64,000 nucleotides of DNA from Thermus brockianus (GTDB lineage Bacteria > Deinococcota > Deinococci > Deinococcales > Thermaceae). Position numbers and translations under genes: made by a program. Below the pieces are notes generated by a model. The model had not been told where the DNA came from. It did no database searches and saw only the letters and a program-made list of their open reading frames with translations. The stretch is taken from positions 1 through 64,000 of the forward strand of contig NZ_JAKEDV010000003.1 in the NCBI RefSeq assembly GCF_021462505.1, written 5' to 3'. Shown here in pieces: positions 52,265 through 63,574 of this stretch (position 1 is the first letter of the stretch; every line of letters begins with the position of its first letter).

Positions 52265-53064
52265 AAGCCAAAGCCATCGTGGTCACATCGGGCAAGGGCG
52301 GGGTGGGGAAGACCACCACCACCGCCAACCTGGGGGCGGCCTTGGCCAAGCTGGGGGAGAAGGTGGCGGTGGTGGACGTGGACGTGGGCCTCCGCAACCT
52401 GGACGTGGTCATGGGCCTCGAGGGGCGGGTGGTCTTTGACCTCATTGACGTCCTGGAGGGGCGGGCCAAGCCCCGGCAAGCCCTCATCCGGGACAAGCGG
52501 GTGGAAAACCTCTACCTCCTTCCCGCCTCCCAGACCAAGGACAAGGAGGCCCTGGACCCCGCCAAGTTCAAGGAGCTCGTCCAGTTCCTCCTCACCGAGG
52601 AGGGGTTTGACCGGGTGCTCATTGACTCCCCCGCCGGGATTGAAAAGGGCTTCCAGACCGCCGCCACCCCGGCGGAAGGGGCCTTGGTGGTGGTGAACCC
52701 GGAGGTGAGTAGCGTCCGGGACGCCGACCGCATCATCGGCCTCTTGGAGGCCCGGGAGATCCGGGAAAACTACCTCGTCATCAACCGCCTCCGCCCCAAG
52801 ATGGTGAGCCGCGGGGACATGCTCTCCGTGGAGGACGTGGTGGAGATCCTGGGCCTAAGGCCCATCGGCATCATCCCCGAGGACGAGCAGGTCATCGTTT
52901 CCACCAACCAGGGGGAGCCCTTGGTCCTCAAAGGGACGGGCCCCGCTGTCCAGGCCTTCTTGGACACCGCCCGGCGGATGCGGGGCGAGGAGGTGCCTTT
53001 CCGCCACCTGGACGAGGCCCAGGGCTTTTTGGGCGTCCTGCGCAAGCTCTTTGGGGGTCGGTGA
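52261..53064 (+). CDS. minD: Septum site-determining ATPase MinD
   Basis: A 267-aa deviant-Walker ParA/MinD ATPase that recruits MinC to the membrane. P-loop SGKGGVGKTTTTANLG (about 11), VVDVDVGLRNLDVVMGLE, and a C-terminal amphipathic membrane-targeting tail (FLGVLRKLFGGR). GTG start overlapping the upstream TGA. minC is not in this cluster. It overlaps minE as GTGATG. Confidence 0.96.
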   Translation: MKAKAIVVTSGKGGVGKTTTTANLGAALAKLGEKVAVVDVDVGLRNLDVVMGLEGRVVFDLIDVLEGRAKPRQALIRDKRVENLYLLPASQTKDKEALDPAKFKELVQFLLTEEGFDRVLIDSPAGIEKGFQTAATPAEGALVVVNPEVSSVRDADRIIGLLEAREIRENYLVINRLRPKMVSRGDMLSVEDVVEILGLRPIGIIPEDEQVIVSTNQGEPLVLKGTGPAVQAFLDTARRMRGEEVPFRHLDEAQGFLGVLRKLFGGR

Positions 53065-53285
53065 TGTGGTGGCGCAAAAAGAGCAAGGAGAAGGCCAAGG
53101 AAAGGCTTAAGCTGGTCCTGGCCTACGACCGGGCCAGGCTTTCCCCGGGCCTGGTGGAAAGCCTGAAGAAGGACCTCTTGGAGGTGCTCCGCCGCTACTT
53201 CCCCGCCCAGGAGGAGGGCCTCGAGGTGGCCCTGGAGGAGCGGGGGGAGAAGATGGTCTTGGTGGCGGACATCCCCTTGCGCTGA
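53064..53285 (+). CDS. minE: Cell division topological specificity factor MinE
   Basis: 73 aa, short for the family (usually about 85). The N-terminal basic helix (KSKEKAKERLKLVLAYDRARL) is the MinD-binding and anti-MinC part; LKKDLLEVLRRYFPAQEEGLEVALEE is the dimerisation part. ATG at 53064 overlaps the minD TGA; GTG at 53061 is possible. Confidence 0.92.
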   Translation: MWWRKKSKEKAKERLKLVLAYDRARLSPGLVESLKKDLLEVLRRYFPAQEEGLEVALEERGEKMVLVADIPLR

Positions 53286-53286
53286 G

Positions 53287-54372
53287 GTGGGCGTGGTCCT
53301 TAGGCGGCCGAACCCCTTGGCATACGACTGGGGGCTCATCCTTTTGGCCCTTTTCTTGGCCGTCCTCGGGGTTTTTAACCTGAGGAGCGCCGCTCCTGAC
53401 CCTAGCCTCGTTTCCCGGCAGGTCTTGGCCCTCGTCCTGGGCCTTGGGCTTGCGGTGGGGGTCCAGTTCTTTACCCGCCGCCTCCTCTTCGCCTGGGCCT
53501 ATCCCCTCTACGCCTTTTCCTTGGCCCTTCTGGTGGCGGTCTTGGCCTTCGGCAAGGAGATCAACGGGGCCAAGGCGTGGTTTGTGCTAGGCCCCTTGCA
53601 GTTCCAGCCCCTGGAGCTCGCCAAGGTGGGCCTCGTCCTGGCTCTCTCCCGCTTCCTTGCGGAAAGGCCCATCCGCCGCCTTTGGGACTACGTCTTGCCC
53701 GCCCTCCTCGTGGCGCCGGCGGCGGGGCTTCTCCTCCTCCAGCCCGACCTTGGGGGCACCCTGGTGGTCCTCTTCGGGGCCTTTACCGTGCTCTTCGTGC
53801 GGGGGCTACCTTGGAAGCACCTCCTCATCGGGGCCTTGGCCCTCGTCCTCCTCGTGCCCACCGTGATCTGGCCCAACCTCAAGCCCTACCAACGGGAGCG
53901 GGTCCTGATCGTCTTAGACCCCTACCGCGATCCCCTAGGCCAGGGCTTTCAAGTGATCCAGTCCACCATCGCCATCGGCTCCGGCGGGCTTTTCGGCAAG
54001 GGGTATGGCCAGGGGACCCAGACGCAACTGGGCTTCGTACCCTTCCGGCACACGGACTTCGTCTTCGCCGTTTGGGCGGAGGAGTGGGGTTTCGTGGGGG
54101 TGGTGGGCCTCCTTGGGCTTTACGCCCTTCTCGTGGTGCGCCTCTTTGGCCTGGCCCTGGAGTGTTCCCGGATGGAAGACCGCCTTTTCCTTGCCGGGAT
54201 TGGGGGCATGTTGGCCTTTCAGGTCTTGGTGAACCTGGGGGTGGCCCTGGGGGTGATGCCCGTCACTGGCCTCACCCTGCCCCTTTTCTCCTATGGAGGG
54301 TCCAGCCTCATGGCCACCCTCTTCGCCTTGGGTCTGGTCCTCCTCGTCCACCGGGACCGGGCGGCCCTCTAG
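53287..54372 (+). CDS. rodA: Peptidoglycan glycosyltransferase RodA
   Basis: A 361-aa SEDS protein with ten membrane helices that polymerises lipid II during elongation with a class B PBP. GREINGAKAW-type motif appears as KEINGAKAWFVLG, with QPDLGGTLVV and the catalytic Asp in PFRHTDFVFAVWAEEWGF (about 254). GVMPVTGLTLPLFSYGGSS near the end is diagnostic. It resembles the structurally characterised T. thermophilus RodA. GTG at 53287, one base after minE; GTG at 53293 is an alternative. Confidence 0.95.
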   Translation: MGVVLRRPNPLAYDWGLILLALFLAVLGVFNLRSAAPDPSLVSRQVLALVLGLGLAVGVQFFTRRLLFAWAYPLYAFSLALLVAVLAFGKEINGAKAWFVLGPLQFQPLELAKVGLVLALSRFLAERPIRRLWDYVLPALLVAPAAGLLLLQPDLGGTLVVLFGAFTVLFVRGLPWKHLLIGALALVLLVPTVIWPNLKPYQRERVLIVLDPYRDPLGQGFQVIQSTIAIGSGGLFGKGYGQGTQTQLGFVPFRHTDFVFAVWAEEWGFVGVVGLLGLYALLVVRLFGLALECSRMEDRLFLAGIGGMLAFQVLVNLGVALGVMPVTGLTLPLFSYGGSSLMATLFALGLVLLVHRDRAAL

Positions 54373-54377
54373 CCTGC

Positions 54378-54383
54378 TAAACT
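54378..54383 (+). promoter_or_regulatory. -10 box of a leaderless promoter (potABCD)
   Basis: TAAACT ends 7 bases before the GTG of potA at 54391, just after the rodA stop. Confidence 0.5.
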
Positions 54384-54390
54384 GGGCCCC

Positions 54391-55458
54391 GTGGCGGACG
54401 TGCTGGTGCGCCTATCGGGGGTGCGCAGGACCTTCGGCGGGGTGGTGGCCTTGGACGGGGTGGACCTGGAGGTGCGAAGGGGGGAGTTTTTTAGCCTTCT
54501 CGGGCCCTCCGGGTGCGGAAAGACCACGCTTCTTAGAATTCTCGCCGGGTTTGACACCCCGGATGCCGGGCGGGTGGAGATCGCCGGGAAGGACATGGCG
54601 GGGGTCCCCCCCTACGACCGGCCCGTGAACACCGTCTTCCAGAACTACGCCCTCTTCCCCCACATGACCGTGGAAGCGAACGTGGCCTTCGGCCTCAGGA
54701 TGAAGGGCTTGCCCCAGGCTGAGGTGAAGCGGAAGGTGGCTTGGGCCTTGGAGCTCGTGGACCTCGTGGGCCTGGAGAAGCGCTACCCCAGGGAGCTATC
54801 CGGGGGGCAGAAGCAACGGGTGGCCTTGGCCCGGGCCTTGGTCTTGGAGCCCCTGGTCCTCCTCCTGGACGAGCCCCTTTCCGCCCTGGACGCCCGGCTT
54901 CGCCAGGAGCTTCGGGTGGAGCTGATGCAACTCCAGAGGCGGCTTGGCACCACCTTCATCTTCGTCACCCACGACCAGGAGGAGGCCTTGGTCATGTCCG
55001 ACCGCATCGCCGTGATGCGCGCGGGGCGCATCGTGCAGGAGGGGCTTCCCGACGAGGTGTACGAAAGGCCCAAAAACCGCTTCGTGGCGGAGTTTCTAGG
55101 CCGCTCCAACTTCCTTTCCGCCAAGCCCCACCCCTTGGGGGCGGAAACCCCCGTGGGCCCTTTACGGCTCAAGGAGCCCTTGACGCAGGCGGCCACCCTG
55201 GCCATCCGCCCGGAAAAGATCCGCCTCTACCCGGCGCAAAACGGGGCCCCCGCCCGGGAGAACCTGGTGCGGGCGGTGGTGGAGGAGATCGTCTACACGG
55301 GGGCGGAGAACCAGTACTACCTGCGGGCGGGGGAGGTGCGGCTCCTGGCCTACACCCTGAACCAGGACCTGCAGGAGCCGGGGGCGGAGGAGTTCGGGTA
55401 TGGGGAGGAGGTCTACGCCTACCTCCCCCCGGAGAACCTGGTGGTGGTCCATGAATGA
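54391..55458 (+). CDS. potA: Spermidine/putrescine ABC transporter ATPase
   Basis: 355 aa. Walker A GPSGCGKTTLLRIL (about 39), Q-loop FQNYALFPHMTV, signature LSGGQKQRVALARAL (about 134), Walker B LLLLDEPLSALD and switch His in FVTHDQEEAL. The C-terminal TOBE-like domain (about 235-355) is of the Pot/Fbp type. It energises uptake of polyamines, which Thermus makes and uses in unusual long and branched forms. GTG start; overlaps potB by 8 bases. Confidence 0.93.
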   Translation: MADVLVRLSGVRRTFGGVVALDGVDLEVRRGEFFSLLGPSGCGKTTLLRILAGFDTPDAGRVEIAGKDMAGVPPYDRPVNTVFQNYALFPHMTVEANVAFGLRMKGLPQAEVKRKVAWALELVDLVGLEKRYPRELSGGQKQRVALARALVLEPLVLLLDEPLSALDARLRQELRVELMQLQRRLGTTFIFVTHDQEEALVMSDRIAVMRAGRIVQEGLPDEVYERPKNRFVAEFLGRSNFLSAKPHPLGAETPVGPLRLKEPLTQAATLAIRPEKIRLYPAQNGAPARENLVRAVVEEIVYTGAENQYYLRAGEVRLLAYTLNQDLQEPGAEEFGYGEEVYAYLPPENLVVVHE

Positions 55459-56311
55459 GGCGGCGACCCCTAGCCAGCGCCTCTTCCGGGTCCTGGTCAC
55501 CGTGGGACCGGGGGGGCTTTGGCTTCTCCTTTTCGTGCTCCTTCCCTCCCTTTTGGTCCTCCTCGCTTCCTTCCTCACCCGGGGGCCTTACGGGGAGCTC
55601 GGCCCGCCCCTTGGCCTGCACAACTACGCCCGGGCCTTGGAGCCCCTTTACCTCGAGGCCTTCGCCCAAAGCCTCTTGGTGGGCGTTTGGGCCACGCTCC
55701 TTTCCGCCCTTTTAGGCTACCCCTTGGCCTTTTACATCGCCCGCCACCCCAAGCGGGACCTCCTCCTCTTTTTGCTCCTCTTACCCTTCCTCACCAACTT
55801 CCTCATCCGGGTCTACGCCTGGCTCGTGTTGCTCCAACGGGAAGGGCTCGTGAACGCCCTTTTGGGGGCTTTTGGCCTTGGTCCTTTCCCCTTCTACCCC
55901 TCCTTTGGCGCCGTGCTCTTGGCCACGGTCTACACCTTCTTGCCCTTCTTTGTCCTGCCGGTGTACGCCAGCGTGGAAAGGTTGGACTGGCAGCTATTGG
56001 AAGCGGCCTACGACCTTGGGGCAAGGCCTTTTAGGGCTTTTCTTCACGCGGTGCTTCCCCAAACCTACCCGGGGCTTTTTGCCGGAAGCGTCCTCGTCTT
56101 CATTCCCGCCATGGGCACCTTTGTGGTGGCGGACCTCTTGGGGGCTGGGCGGGTGGTCCTCATCGGCAACCTCATCCAGCAGCAGTTCGGCGTAACCCGG
56201 GACTGGGCTTTCGGGGCGGCGTTGAGCGTTTTTCTCATGGGCTTCGTTCTCCTAAGCCTTTACCTCTACGCCCGCATCCAGGGGGAAAGGGGGCTTGAGG
56301 AGCTGGTATGA
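55451..56311 (+). CDS. potB: Polyamine ABC transporter permease PotB
   Basis: 286 aa with six membrane helices and the binding-protein-dependent permease EAA loop EAAYDLGARPFRAFLHAVLPQTYPG (about 192-216), which contacts the ATPase. LPFLTNFLIRVYAWLVLLQREG is typical of PotB. ATG at 55451 starts inside the potA end; the stop overlaps potC by 4 bases. Confidence 0.92.
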   Translation: MNEAATPSQRLFRVLVTVGPGGLWLLLFVLLPSLLVLLASFLTRGPYGELGPPLGLHNYARALEPLYLEAFAQSLLVGVWATLLSALLGYPLAFYIARHPKRDLLLFLLLLPFLTNFLIRVYAWLVLLQREGLVNALLGAFGLGPFPFYPSFGAVLLATVYTFLPFFVLPVYASVERLDWQLLEAAYDLGARPFRAFLHAVLPQTYPGLFAGSVLVFIPAMGTFVVADLLGAGRVVLIGNLIQQQFGVTRDWAFGAALSVFLMGFVLLSLYLYARIQGERGLEELV

Positions 56312-57087
56312 GGCGGCTTCTTTCCCTGCACGCCCTTTTGGTCTACGCCTTCCTCTACCTTCCCCTTTTGGTGATCGTGGCCCTGTCCTTCAACGAGAGC
56401 CGCCGGGGGGTGCGCTTCACCGGCTTCACCCTGGACTGGTACCGGGCCCTGTTCCAGGACCCCAGGGTCTTGGAGTACTTCGGGAACACCCTGGCCGTGG
56501 CCTTGGTGTCCACCCTGGTGTCCACGGCCTTGGGCACCCTGCTCGCCTTGGGCATGGTGCGCTACCGCTTCTTCGGCAAAGAGCTCTTGCGCTACCTCCT
56601 CTACATCCCCGTGGTGATGCCCGACGTGGTCATGGGGATCTCCCTCCTCCTCCTTTTCGCCTTTTCCCGGGAGCTTTTGGGCTTCCCTAGGCTTTCCCTC
56701 CTCACGGTGATCCTGGGGCACATCACCTTCCAGTTGGCCTTCGTGACCCTGGTGGTGCGCTCCCGGCTCCTCCTCCTGGACCCCGCCTTGGAGGAGGCGG
56801 CCCGGGACCTGGGGGCCAGGGGGTTCCAGACCTTCCTCCACGTGACCCTCCCCTTGGCCTGGCCGGGGGTGGCGGCGGGGGCGCTTCTCGCCCTTACCCT
56901 GTCCCTGGACGACTTCGTGGTCACCTTCTTCACCGCAGGCCCCGGGGCCACCACCTTGCCCCTTTACATCTATTCCAGTGTGAAGCTGGGCGTAAGCCCC
57001 AAGGTGCACGCCCTCTCCACCCTCATCGTGGGCCTTTCGGCGTTTTTTCTGGCGTTGGGGTATGCTCTTTCCCGGAGGCGGGTATGA
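56308..57087 (+). CDS. potC: Polyamine ABC transporter permease PotC
   Basis: 259 aa, six helices, EAA loop EEAARDLGARGFQTFLHVTLPLAWPG (about 161-186). LSLDDFVVTFFTAGPGATTLPLYIYS is characteristic of PotC. Four-base ATGA-type overlaps on both sides show strict coupling with potB and potD. Confidence 0.93.
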   Translation: MRRLLSLHALLVYAFLYLPLLVIVALSFNESRRGVRFTGFTLDWYRALFQDPRVLEYFGNTLAVALVSTLVSTALGTLLALGMVRYRFFGKELLRYLLYIPVVMPDVVMGISLLLLFAFSRELLGFPRLSLLTVILGHITFQLAFVTLVVRSRLLLLDPALEEAARDLGARGFQTFLHVTLPLAWPGVAAGALLALTLSLDDFVVTFFTAGPGATTLPLYIYSSVKLGVSPKVHALSTLIVGLSAFFLALGYALSRRRV

Positions 57088-58139
57088 GGCGAGGGTTGGT
57101 TCTCCTTCTGTTGGCGGTTTTGGTCCTCCTCGGGGTTTTCCTCCTGCGGCCTAGGCCGGCCCAGGGGGAGGGTACCCTCTACTTCCTGAACTGGGCCGAC
57201 TACATCCCCGAGGAGCTCGTCAAGAAGTTTGAGGCGGAAACGGGGGCCAAGGTGGTCCTGGACACCTTTGAGTCCCCCGAGGCCATGCTGGCCAAGCTGA
57301 AGGCGGGGGCGGACCAGGAGTTTTCCCTGGTGGTGGCCCCGGACTACTACGTGCTCCAGATGGCCCGGGAGGGCCTCCTCGCCCCCTTGGACAAGGGGAG
57401 GCTTGCCAACCTTAAGAACCTGGACCCCTTCTTCCAAGACCCCCCCTACGACCCGGGGTTGCGGTACTCCGTCCCCTACCTTTGGGGTACCACGGGCATC
57501 GCCTACCGGGAGGACCTGGTCCAGGGCCCTGTGGACTCCTACGCCGTCTTTTTTGACCCCGCCCGCCAGGTGGGGCCCTTCCTCCTCCTGGACGAGATGC
57601 GGGAGACCATTGGGGCGGCCCTCAAGTACCTGGGCTACTCGGTGAACACCACGGACCCCGCTGCCTTGGAAAAGGCCAAGGCGCTCCTCCTTAGCGCCAA
57701 GGGGCGTTCCGTGGGGTTTGCGGGCGGTGTAGAGGCCCTAAACCGCATCCTGGCGGGGGATGCAGCCCTTAGCCTCGCCTACTCGGGGGACGTGCTCCAG
57801 GCCCGGCAGGAGGACGAGCGCCTCCGCTACGCCATACCGAAGGAGGGGGGCACCCTTTGGACGGACGCCATGGTGGTCCTGGAGCGGGGGCCGGCAAAAG
57901 CCCTGGCCTACCGCTTCATAGACTTCCTCTTGGAGCCGGAAAACGCCGCCGCCTTGGCCGAGTACACCCGCTACGCCACCCCCGTGGCCGCCGCCATTCC
58001 CCTTCTTCCCGAGGAGATGCGCCAAGACCCCGTGGTCTTCCCCCCGGAGGAGGTGCGGGCCAAGCTGGAGTACCTGAAGGACCTGGGGCCGGACATCGCC
58101 CTCTTTGACCGGGTTTGGACCGAGGTAAAGGCCCGCTAA
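57084..58139 (+). CDS. potD: Polyamine-binding protein PotD
   Basis: A 351-aa extracytoplasmic binding protein. A basic start and a hydrophobic segment (5-22) without lipobox Cys act as signal peptide or anchor. TLYFLNWADYIPEELVKKFE, VPYLWGTTGIAYRED and LSLAYSGDVLQARQED are PotD/PotF motifs that line the polyamine site with Trp and Asp residues. Which polyamine is bound cannot be read from sequence. Confidence 0.93.
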   Translation: MRRGLVLLLLAVLVLLGVFLLRPRPAQGEGTLYFLNWADYIPEELVKKFEAETGAKVVLDTFESPEAMLAKLKAGADQEFSLVVAPDYYVLQMAREGLLAPLDKGRLANLKNLDPFFQDPPYDPGLRYSVPYLWGTTGIAYREDLVQGPVDSYAVFFDPARQVGPFLLLDEMRETIGAALKYLGYSVNTTDPAALEKAKALLLSAKGRSVGFAGGVEALNRILAGDAALSLAYSGDVLQARQEDERLRYAIPKEGGTLWTDAMVVLERGPAKALAYRFIDFLLEPENAAALAEYTRYATPVAAAIPLLPEEMRQDPVVFPPEEVRAKLEYLKDLGPDIALFDRVWTEVKAR

Positions 58140-58162
58140 AGGTGCCTTGGCGGGGGATGGGG

Positions 58163-58168
58163 TAAGCT
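58163..58168 (+). promoter_or_regulatory. -10 box of a leaderless promoter (cytochrome gene)
   Basis: TAAGCT ends 6 bases before the ATG at 58175. Confidence 0.5.
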
Positions 58169-58174
58169 GGACCC

Positions 58175-58552
58175 ATGAGGAAGCTTTGGGCCCTTCTCCT
58201 CGTCTTGGGCCTGGCCTGGGGCCAAGGGGTAGAGGCCCTTTGGGTGAGGTCCTGCGCCCAGTGCCACGGGGAGAAGGGCCAAGGGGTGCGCCCCTACCCC
58301 TCCCTGCAGGGGGTGGCCTCCTTTTTCGCTACCCCGGAGGGGCGGCGCTACCTGGTCCTGGTGGTCCTCTACGGCAAAAAGGGCGAGGCCGGCCTTATGC
58401 CGGGGTTTTCCCAACTCAAGGACGAGGAGCTCGCCGCCCTCCTAAACCACCTCCGCACCCTCCTCGGGGCCAAGGGCGAGCCCTTTACCCCGGAAGAGGT
58501 CCGGCGGGGGCGAGGCCTGAACCTCACCCCCGACCAGGTGAAGCGCCCCTAG
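58175..58552 (+). CDS. Small c-type cytochrome
   Basis: 125 aa, exported: signal peptide MRKLWALLLVLGLAWGQG, heme motif CAQCH (about 29-33) and a likely distal Met ligand in AGLMPGF (about 74). DEELAALLNHLRTLL is the C-terminal helix of class I cytochromes c. The tail after about 95 is charged. Electron partner unknown. It converges on ilvD with a 4-base overlap. Confidence 0.85.
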   Translation: MRKLWALLLVLGLAWGQGVEALWVRSCAQCHGEKGQGVRPYPSLQGVASFFATPEGRRYLVLVVLYGKKGEAGLMPGFSQLKDEELAALLNHLRTLLGAKGEPFTPEEVRRGRGLNLTPDQVKRP

Positions 58553-60216
58553 AGGGGCTCTTCCAGGACAGCGCCCTCGTCCGCTTGGCGCACCAGGGCG
58601 GCGTAGCGGGCGAAGAGGCCCCGGGTGAAGGCGGGTGGGCGGGGTTGCCATCTCGCCTTGCGCCGGGCGAGTTCTTCTTCGGAAAGGAGGACCTCGAGGC
58701 GGCGGTTCTCCACGTCAATCCGGATGGTGTCCCCTTCTTCCAGGAGGGCGATGGGGCCTCCCACGAAGGCCTCGGGGGCGATGTGGCCGATCATGAGGCC
58801 CCGGGTTCCCCCGGAGAAGCGGCCGTCCGTGAGGAGGGCCACCTCGGGGCCGAGGCCCTCCCCCACGATGGCGCTGGTTACGGAGAGCATCTCCGGCATG
58901 CCGGGGGCTCCCTTGGGCCCCACGTAGCGGATGACCACCACGTCCCCCGGGCGGATCTCCCCTTTTAGGACCTTTTCCATGGCCGCCTCCTCCGAGTCAA
59001 AGACCCGGGCGGGGCCTTGGAAGAAGGTGCGCTCCGTGCCGGCGAGCTTGAGGACGGCCCCTTGGGGGGCGAGGTTCCCCTTAAGGACCACCAGGCCTCC
59101 CTGGGGCTTGAGGGCCTTATCCACGGGGAAGACCACCCGTTGCCCTTCCTTTTCCCGGTAGGCCCTTTCCACCTCTTCCGCCAGGGTTCTCCCCGTGAGG
59201 GTCTTCTCGTCCCCAAAGAGGAGGCCCGCCTCCAAAAGCCGCCGGAAGACGAGGGCCGTCCCCCCGGCCTCAAAGAGCTCCCAGGCGGTGTAGGTGCCCC
59301 AAGGCCTCAGGTCGGCGATGACGGGGGTCTTGCGGGAAACCTGGTCAAAGTCGTCCAGGGTGAGCTCCACCCCCGCCTCCCTGGCCATGGCCAGGAGGTG
59401 GAGCACGGCGTTGGTGCTCCCCCCCGTGGCGGCCACGGTGGCGATGGCGTTGAGGAAACTCTTCCGGGTGAGGAAGTCCTTGGGCTTCCAGTCCTTGGCG
59501 ATGGCCTCCGCCAGGATTTTCCCCGCTTCCCGAGTGGCCCGGGGCTTGTCCGGGTGGACGGCGGGGATGGCGTTGTAGCCGAGGGGGGAGAGGCCGAGGG
59601 CCTCGAGGGCCATGGCCATGGTGTTGGCGGTGTACTGGCCGCCGCAGGCCCCGGGGCCCGGGATGGCCCGCTTCTCTATCTCCAATAGCTCCTCGTCCGA
59701 GAGCTTACCCGCCGCCCGCTGGCCCACCGCCTCAAAGACCTCCACGATGGTGAGCTTCCTTCCCCGCCACTCCCCGGGGGCGATGGTGCCCCCGTAGAGG
59801 ACCATGCCGGGAACGCCGCTCCGGATGACGCCCATGGCCCCCCCGGGGATGGTCTTGTCGCAGGCGGAGAGAGCCACCATCCCGTCGTAGAGGTAGCCTT
59901 GGGCCACGAGCTCCACGCTGTCGGCGATGACCTCGCGGCTTACAAGGCTTGCCCGCATGCCCGGGGTGCCCATGCTGATGCCGTCGGAGATGGCGGGGGC
60001 CCCGAACTCAAAGGGCACGAGACCCGCCTCCCTAAGGCCCGCCTTGAGGTCCAAGGCCAGGGTGCGCAGGTGGAAGTTGCAGGGCATCCCGTCGGTGAAG
60101 GTGTTCACCACCCCCACGAAGGGCCTTTGGAAGTCCTCGTCCCCTACCCCCACCGCCCGGAGCATGCTGCGGGCGGGGGCCTGTTGCAATCCCTTCTTGA
60201 TGCGGTCGGATCTCAT
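58549..60216 (-). CDS. ilvD: Dihydroxy-acid dehydratase
   Basis: A 555-aa iron-sulfur enzyme of branched-chain amino-acid synthesis that dehydrates dihydroxyisovalerate and its homologue. The cluster Cys residues appear in MPCNFHLRTL (about 45), SACDKTIPGG (about 117) and GACGGQYTANTM (about 190). The start MRSDRIKKG has GGAGGGA upstream. It is last gene of the leu operon and overlaps the SDR gene by 4 bases. Confidence 0.97.
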   Translation of the reverse strand: MRSDRIKKGLQQAPARSMLRAVGVGDEDFQRPFVGVVNTFTDGMPCNFHLRTLALDLKAGLREAGLVPFEFGAPAISDGISMGTPGMRASLVSREVIADSVELVAQGYLYDGMVALSACDKTIPGGAMGVIRSGVPGMVLYGGTIAPGEWRGRKLTIVEVFEAVGQRAAGKLSDEELLEIEKRAIPGPGACGGQYTANTMAMALEALGLSPLGYNAIPAVHPDKPRATREAGKILAEAIAKDWKPKDFLTRKSFLNAIATVAATGGSTNAVLHLLAMAREAGVELTLDDFDQVSRKTPVIADLRPWGTYTAWELFEAGGTALVFRRLLEAGLLFGDEKTLTGRTLAEEVERAYREKEGQRVVFPVDKALKPQGGLVVLKGNLAPQGAVLKLAGTERTFFQGPARVFDSEEAAMEKVLKGEIRPGDVVVIRYVGPKGAPGMPEMLSVTSAIVGEGLGPEVALLTDGRFSGGTRGLMIGHIAPEAFVGGPIALLEEGDTIRIDVENRRLEVLLSEEELARRKARWQPRPPAFTRGLFARYAALVRQADEGAVLEEPL

Positions 60217-60947
60217 GCGTCCCTCCAACTGGCGGTCTTGCCGTGGTACTGCCTGGCCTTGGAAAGGAGGCGCACCAGGGCCTTGGCCGCCTCCTCCGGC
60301 GTGAGGAGAAGGCCTTCTTCCTTGTAGCCTCTAAAGACCCGCTGGAGCACGGGAGCGGCGCTTCCTTGGGCCTCCCGGGCCTGGCGTTGCATCTCCGTTT
60401 CCACCACCCCGGGCCGGAAGACAAAGCAGGCGACCTCGGGCACCTCCGCGGCCAACTGCCGCGCCAGGTGCTCCTCCGCCGCCTTGGCCACGGCGTAGGC
60501 GCCGATGCCGGGGAGGTTCGTTTCCGCCGCCCCCGAGCCCACGTACACCGCAAGCCCCTCCCCCCGCCTCCGCAGGAGGGGGTAGGCGAAGCGGGCGAGC
60601 TGGTAGCCGGCGAGGAGGTTGGCCTCGAGGACCTCCATAAAGAGCGCCTCCGCCATCTCGTAGAGCAAGGGCCCCGGGTGCAGGACCCCGGCGTTGTGGA
60701 TGTAGCCGAGGAAGTTGCCTAGGCCTTCCGCTTTTTCCACCAGGACCTCGGCCACCTCGGCCTTGCCGGCGCTCCCCGCCACGTGGGCCACCCTGGCCCC
60801 CAGGGCCCGGGCCTCCTCCGCCACCGCCCTTAGCGGGGCTTCCGAGCGGGCGTTCAGGACCAGGTCGTAGCCCGCCTTGGCGAGCTCCAGGGCGAGGGCC
60901 CTGCCGATGCCCCGGCTCGCCCCGGTGAGGATGAGGGTTTTTCTCAT
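60213..60947 (-). CDS. Short-chain dehydrogenase/reductase
   Basis: 244 aa. Cofactor motif LTGASRGIGRALALELAKAGYDLVLNARSE, NAG at about 87-90 (YIHNAGVL), catalytic Ser in YVGSGAAET and YxxxK in AYAVAKAAEEHLA (about 153). The basic/acidic pattern after the second strand does not decide NAD against NADP. The place between leuB and ilvD hints at amino-acid metabolism, but no specific step is indicated. Good Shine-Dalgarno. Confidence 0.88.
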   Translation of the reverse strand: MRKTLILTGASRGIGRALALELAKAGYDLVLNARSEAPLRAVAEEARALGARVAHVAGSAGKAEVAEVLVEKAEGLGNFLGYIHNAGVLHPGPLLYEMAEALFMEVLEANLLAGYQLARFAYPLLRRRGEGLAVYVGSGAAETNLPGIGAYAVAKAAEEHLARQLAAEVPEVACFVFRPGVVETEMQRQAREAQGSAAPVLQRVFRGYKEEGLLLTPEEAAKALVRLLSKARQYHGKTASWRDA

Positions 60948-61377
60948 AGGAGTTCCTCCGTGGGGATTTCCACGCCGAGGAAGGAGAGCCGCTTGCCCGG
61001 GCCCAGGGTTTCCACTTCCCCGTAGGAGGCCCCTTGGGGGTGGCGGTGGACCAAAATCCTTTGGCCCTCGAGGTCCACCACCCAGGCCTCGGGCACACCC
61101 CCTTGGGCGTAGAGGTGGAGCTGGGTGGAGAGGTCGTAGCGCAACGAGGTGTCGGCCACCTTCACCACCAGAGGGTTTTGCCCGGAGAGCAGGGCTTTCC
61201 CTTCTAGGACCAAGGGGGCCAAGGGGCTTGTTAACCTGCGGACGATGGCGGCGCACCTAGGACCGATAGGGCGCATCTCCACCAGATCCCCTTCCACCAG
61301 CTCAAGCCGTAGGTCCTCGGGGAAAACTCCCGCCTCCACCCTCCGATGGAACTCTTCCAGGGAAATCCGGTGACGGG

Positions 61378-61381
<4 letters not shown>
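60944..61381 (-). CDS. Uma2/DUF820-family protein with internal deletion
   Basis: 145 aa, a paralogue of the next gene (182 aa). The N-terminal FHRRVEAGVFPEDLRLELVEGDLVEMRPIG and C-terminal LHLYAQGGVPEAWVVDLEGQRI align well. About 37 residues between SGQNPL and VVKVADTS are missing, including the conserved Pro-Asp strand of the nuclease-like core. It is probably inactive, or a shortened fold. Four-base overlaps on both sides keep it in the operon. Confidence 0.75.
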
Positions 61382-63562
<2,181 letters not shown>

Positions 63563-63574
63563 GCTTTCCCTCCC

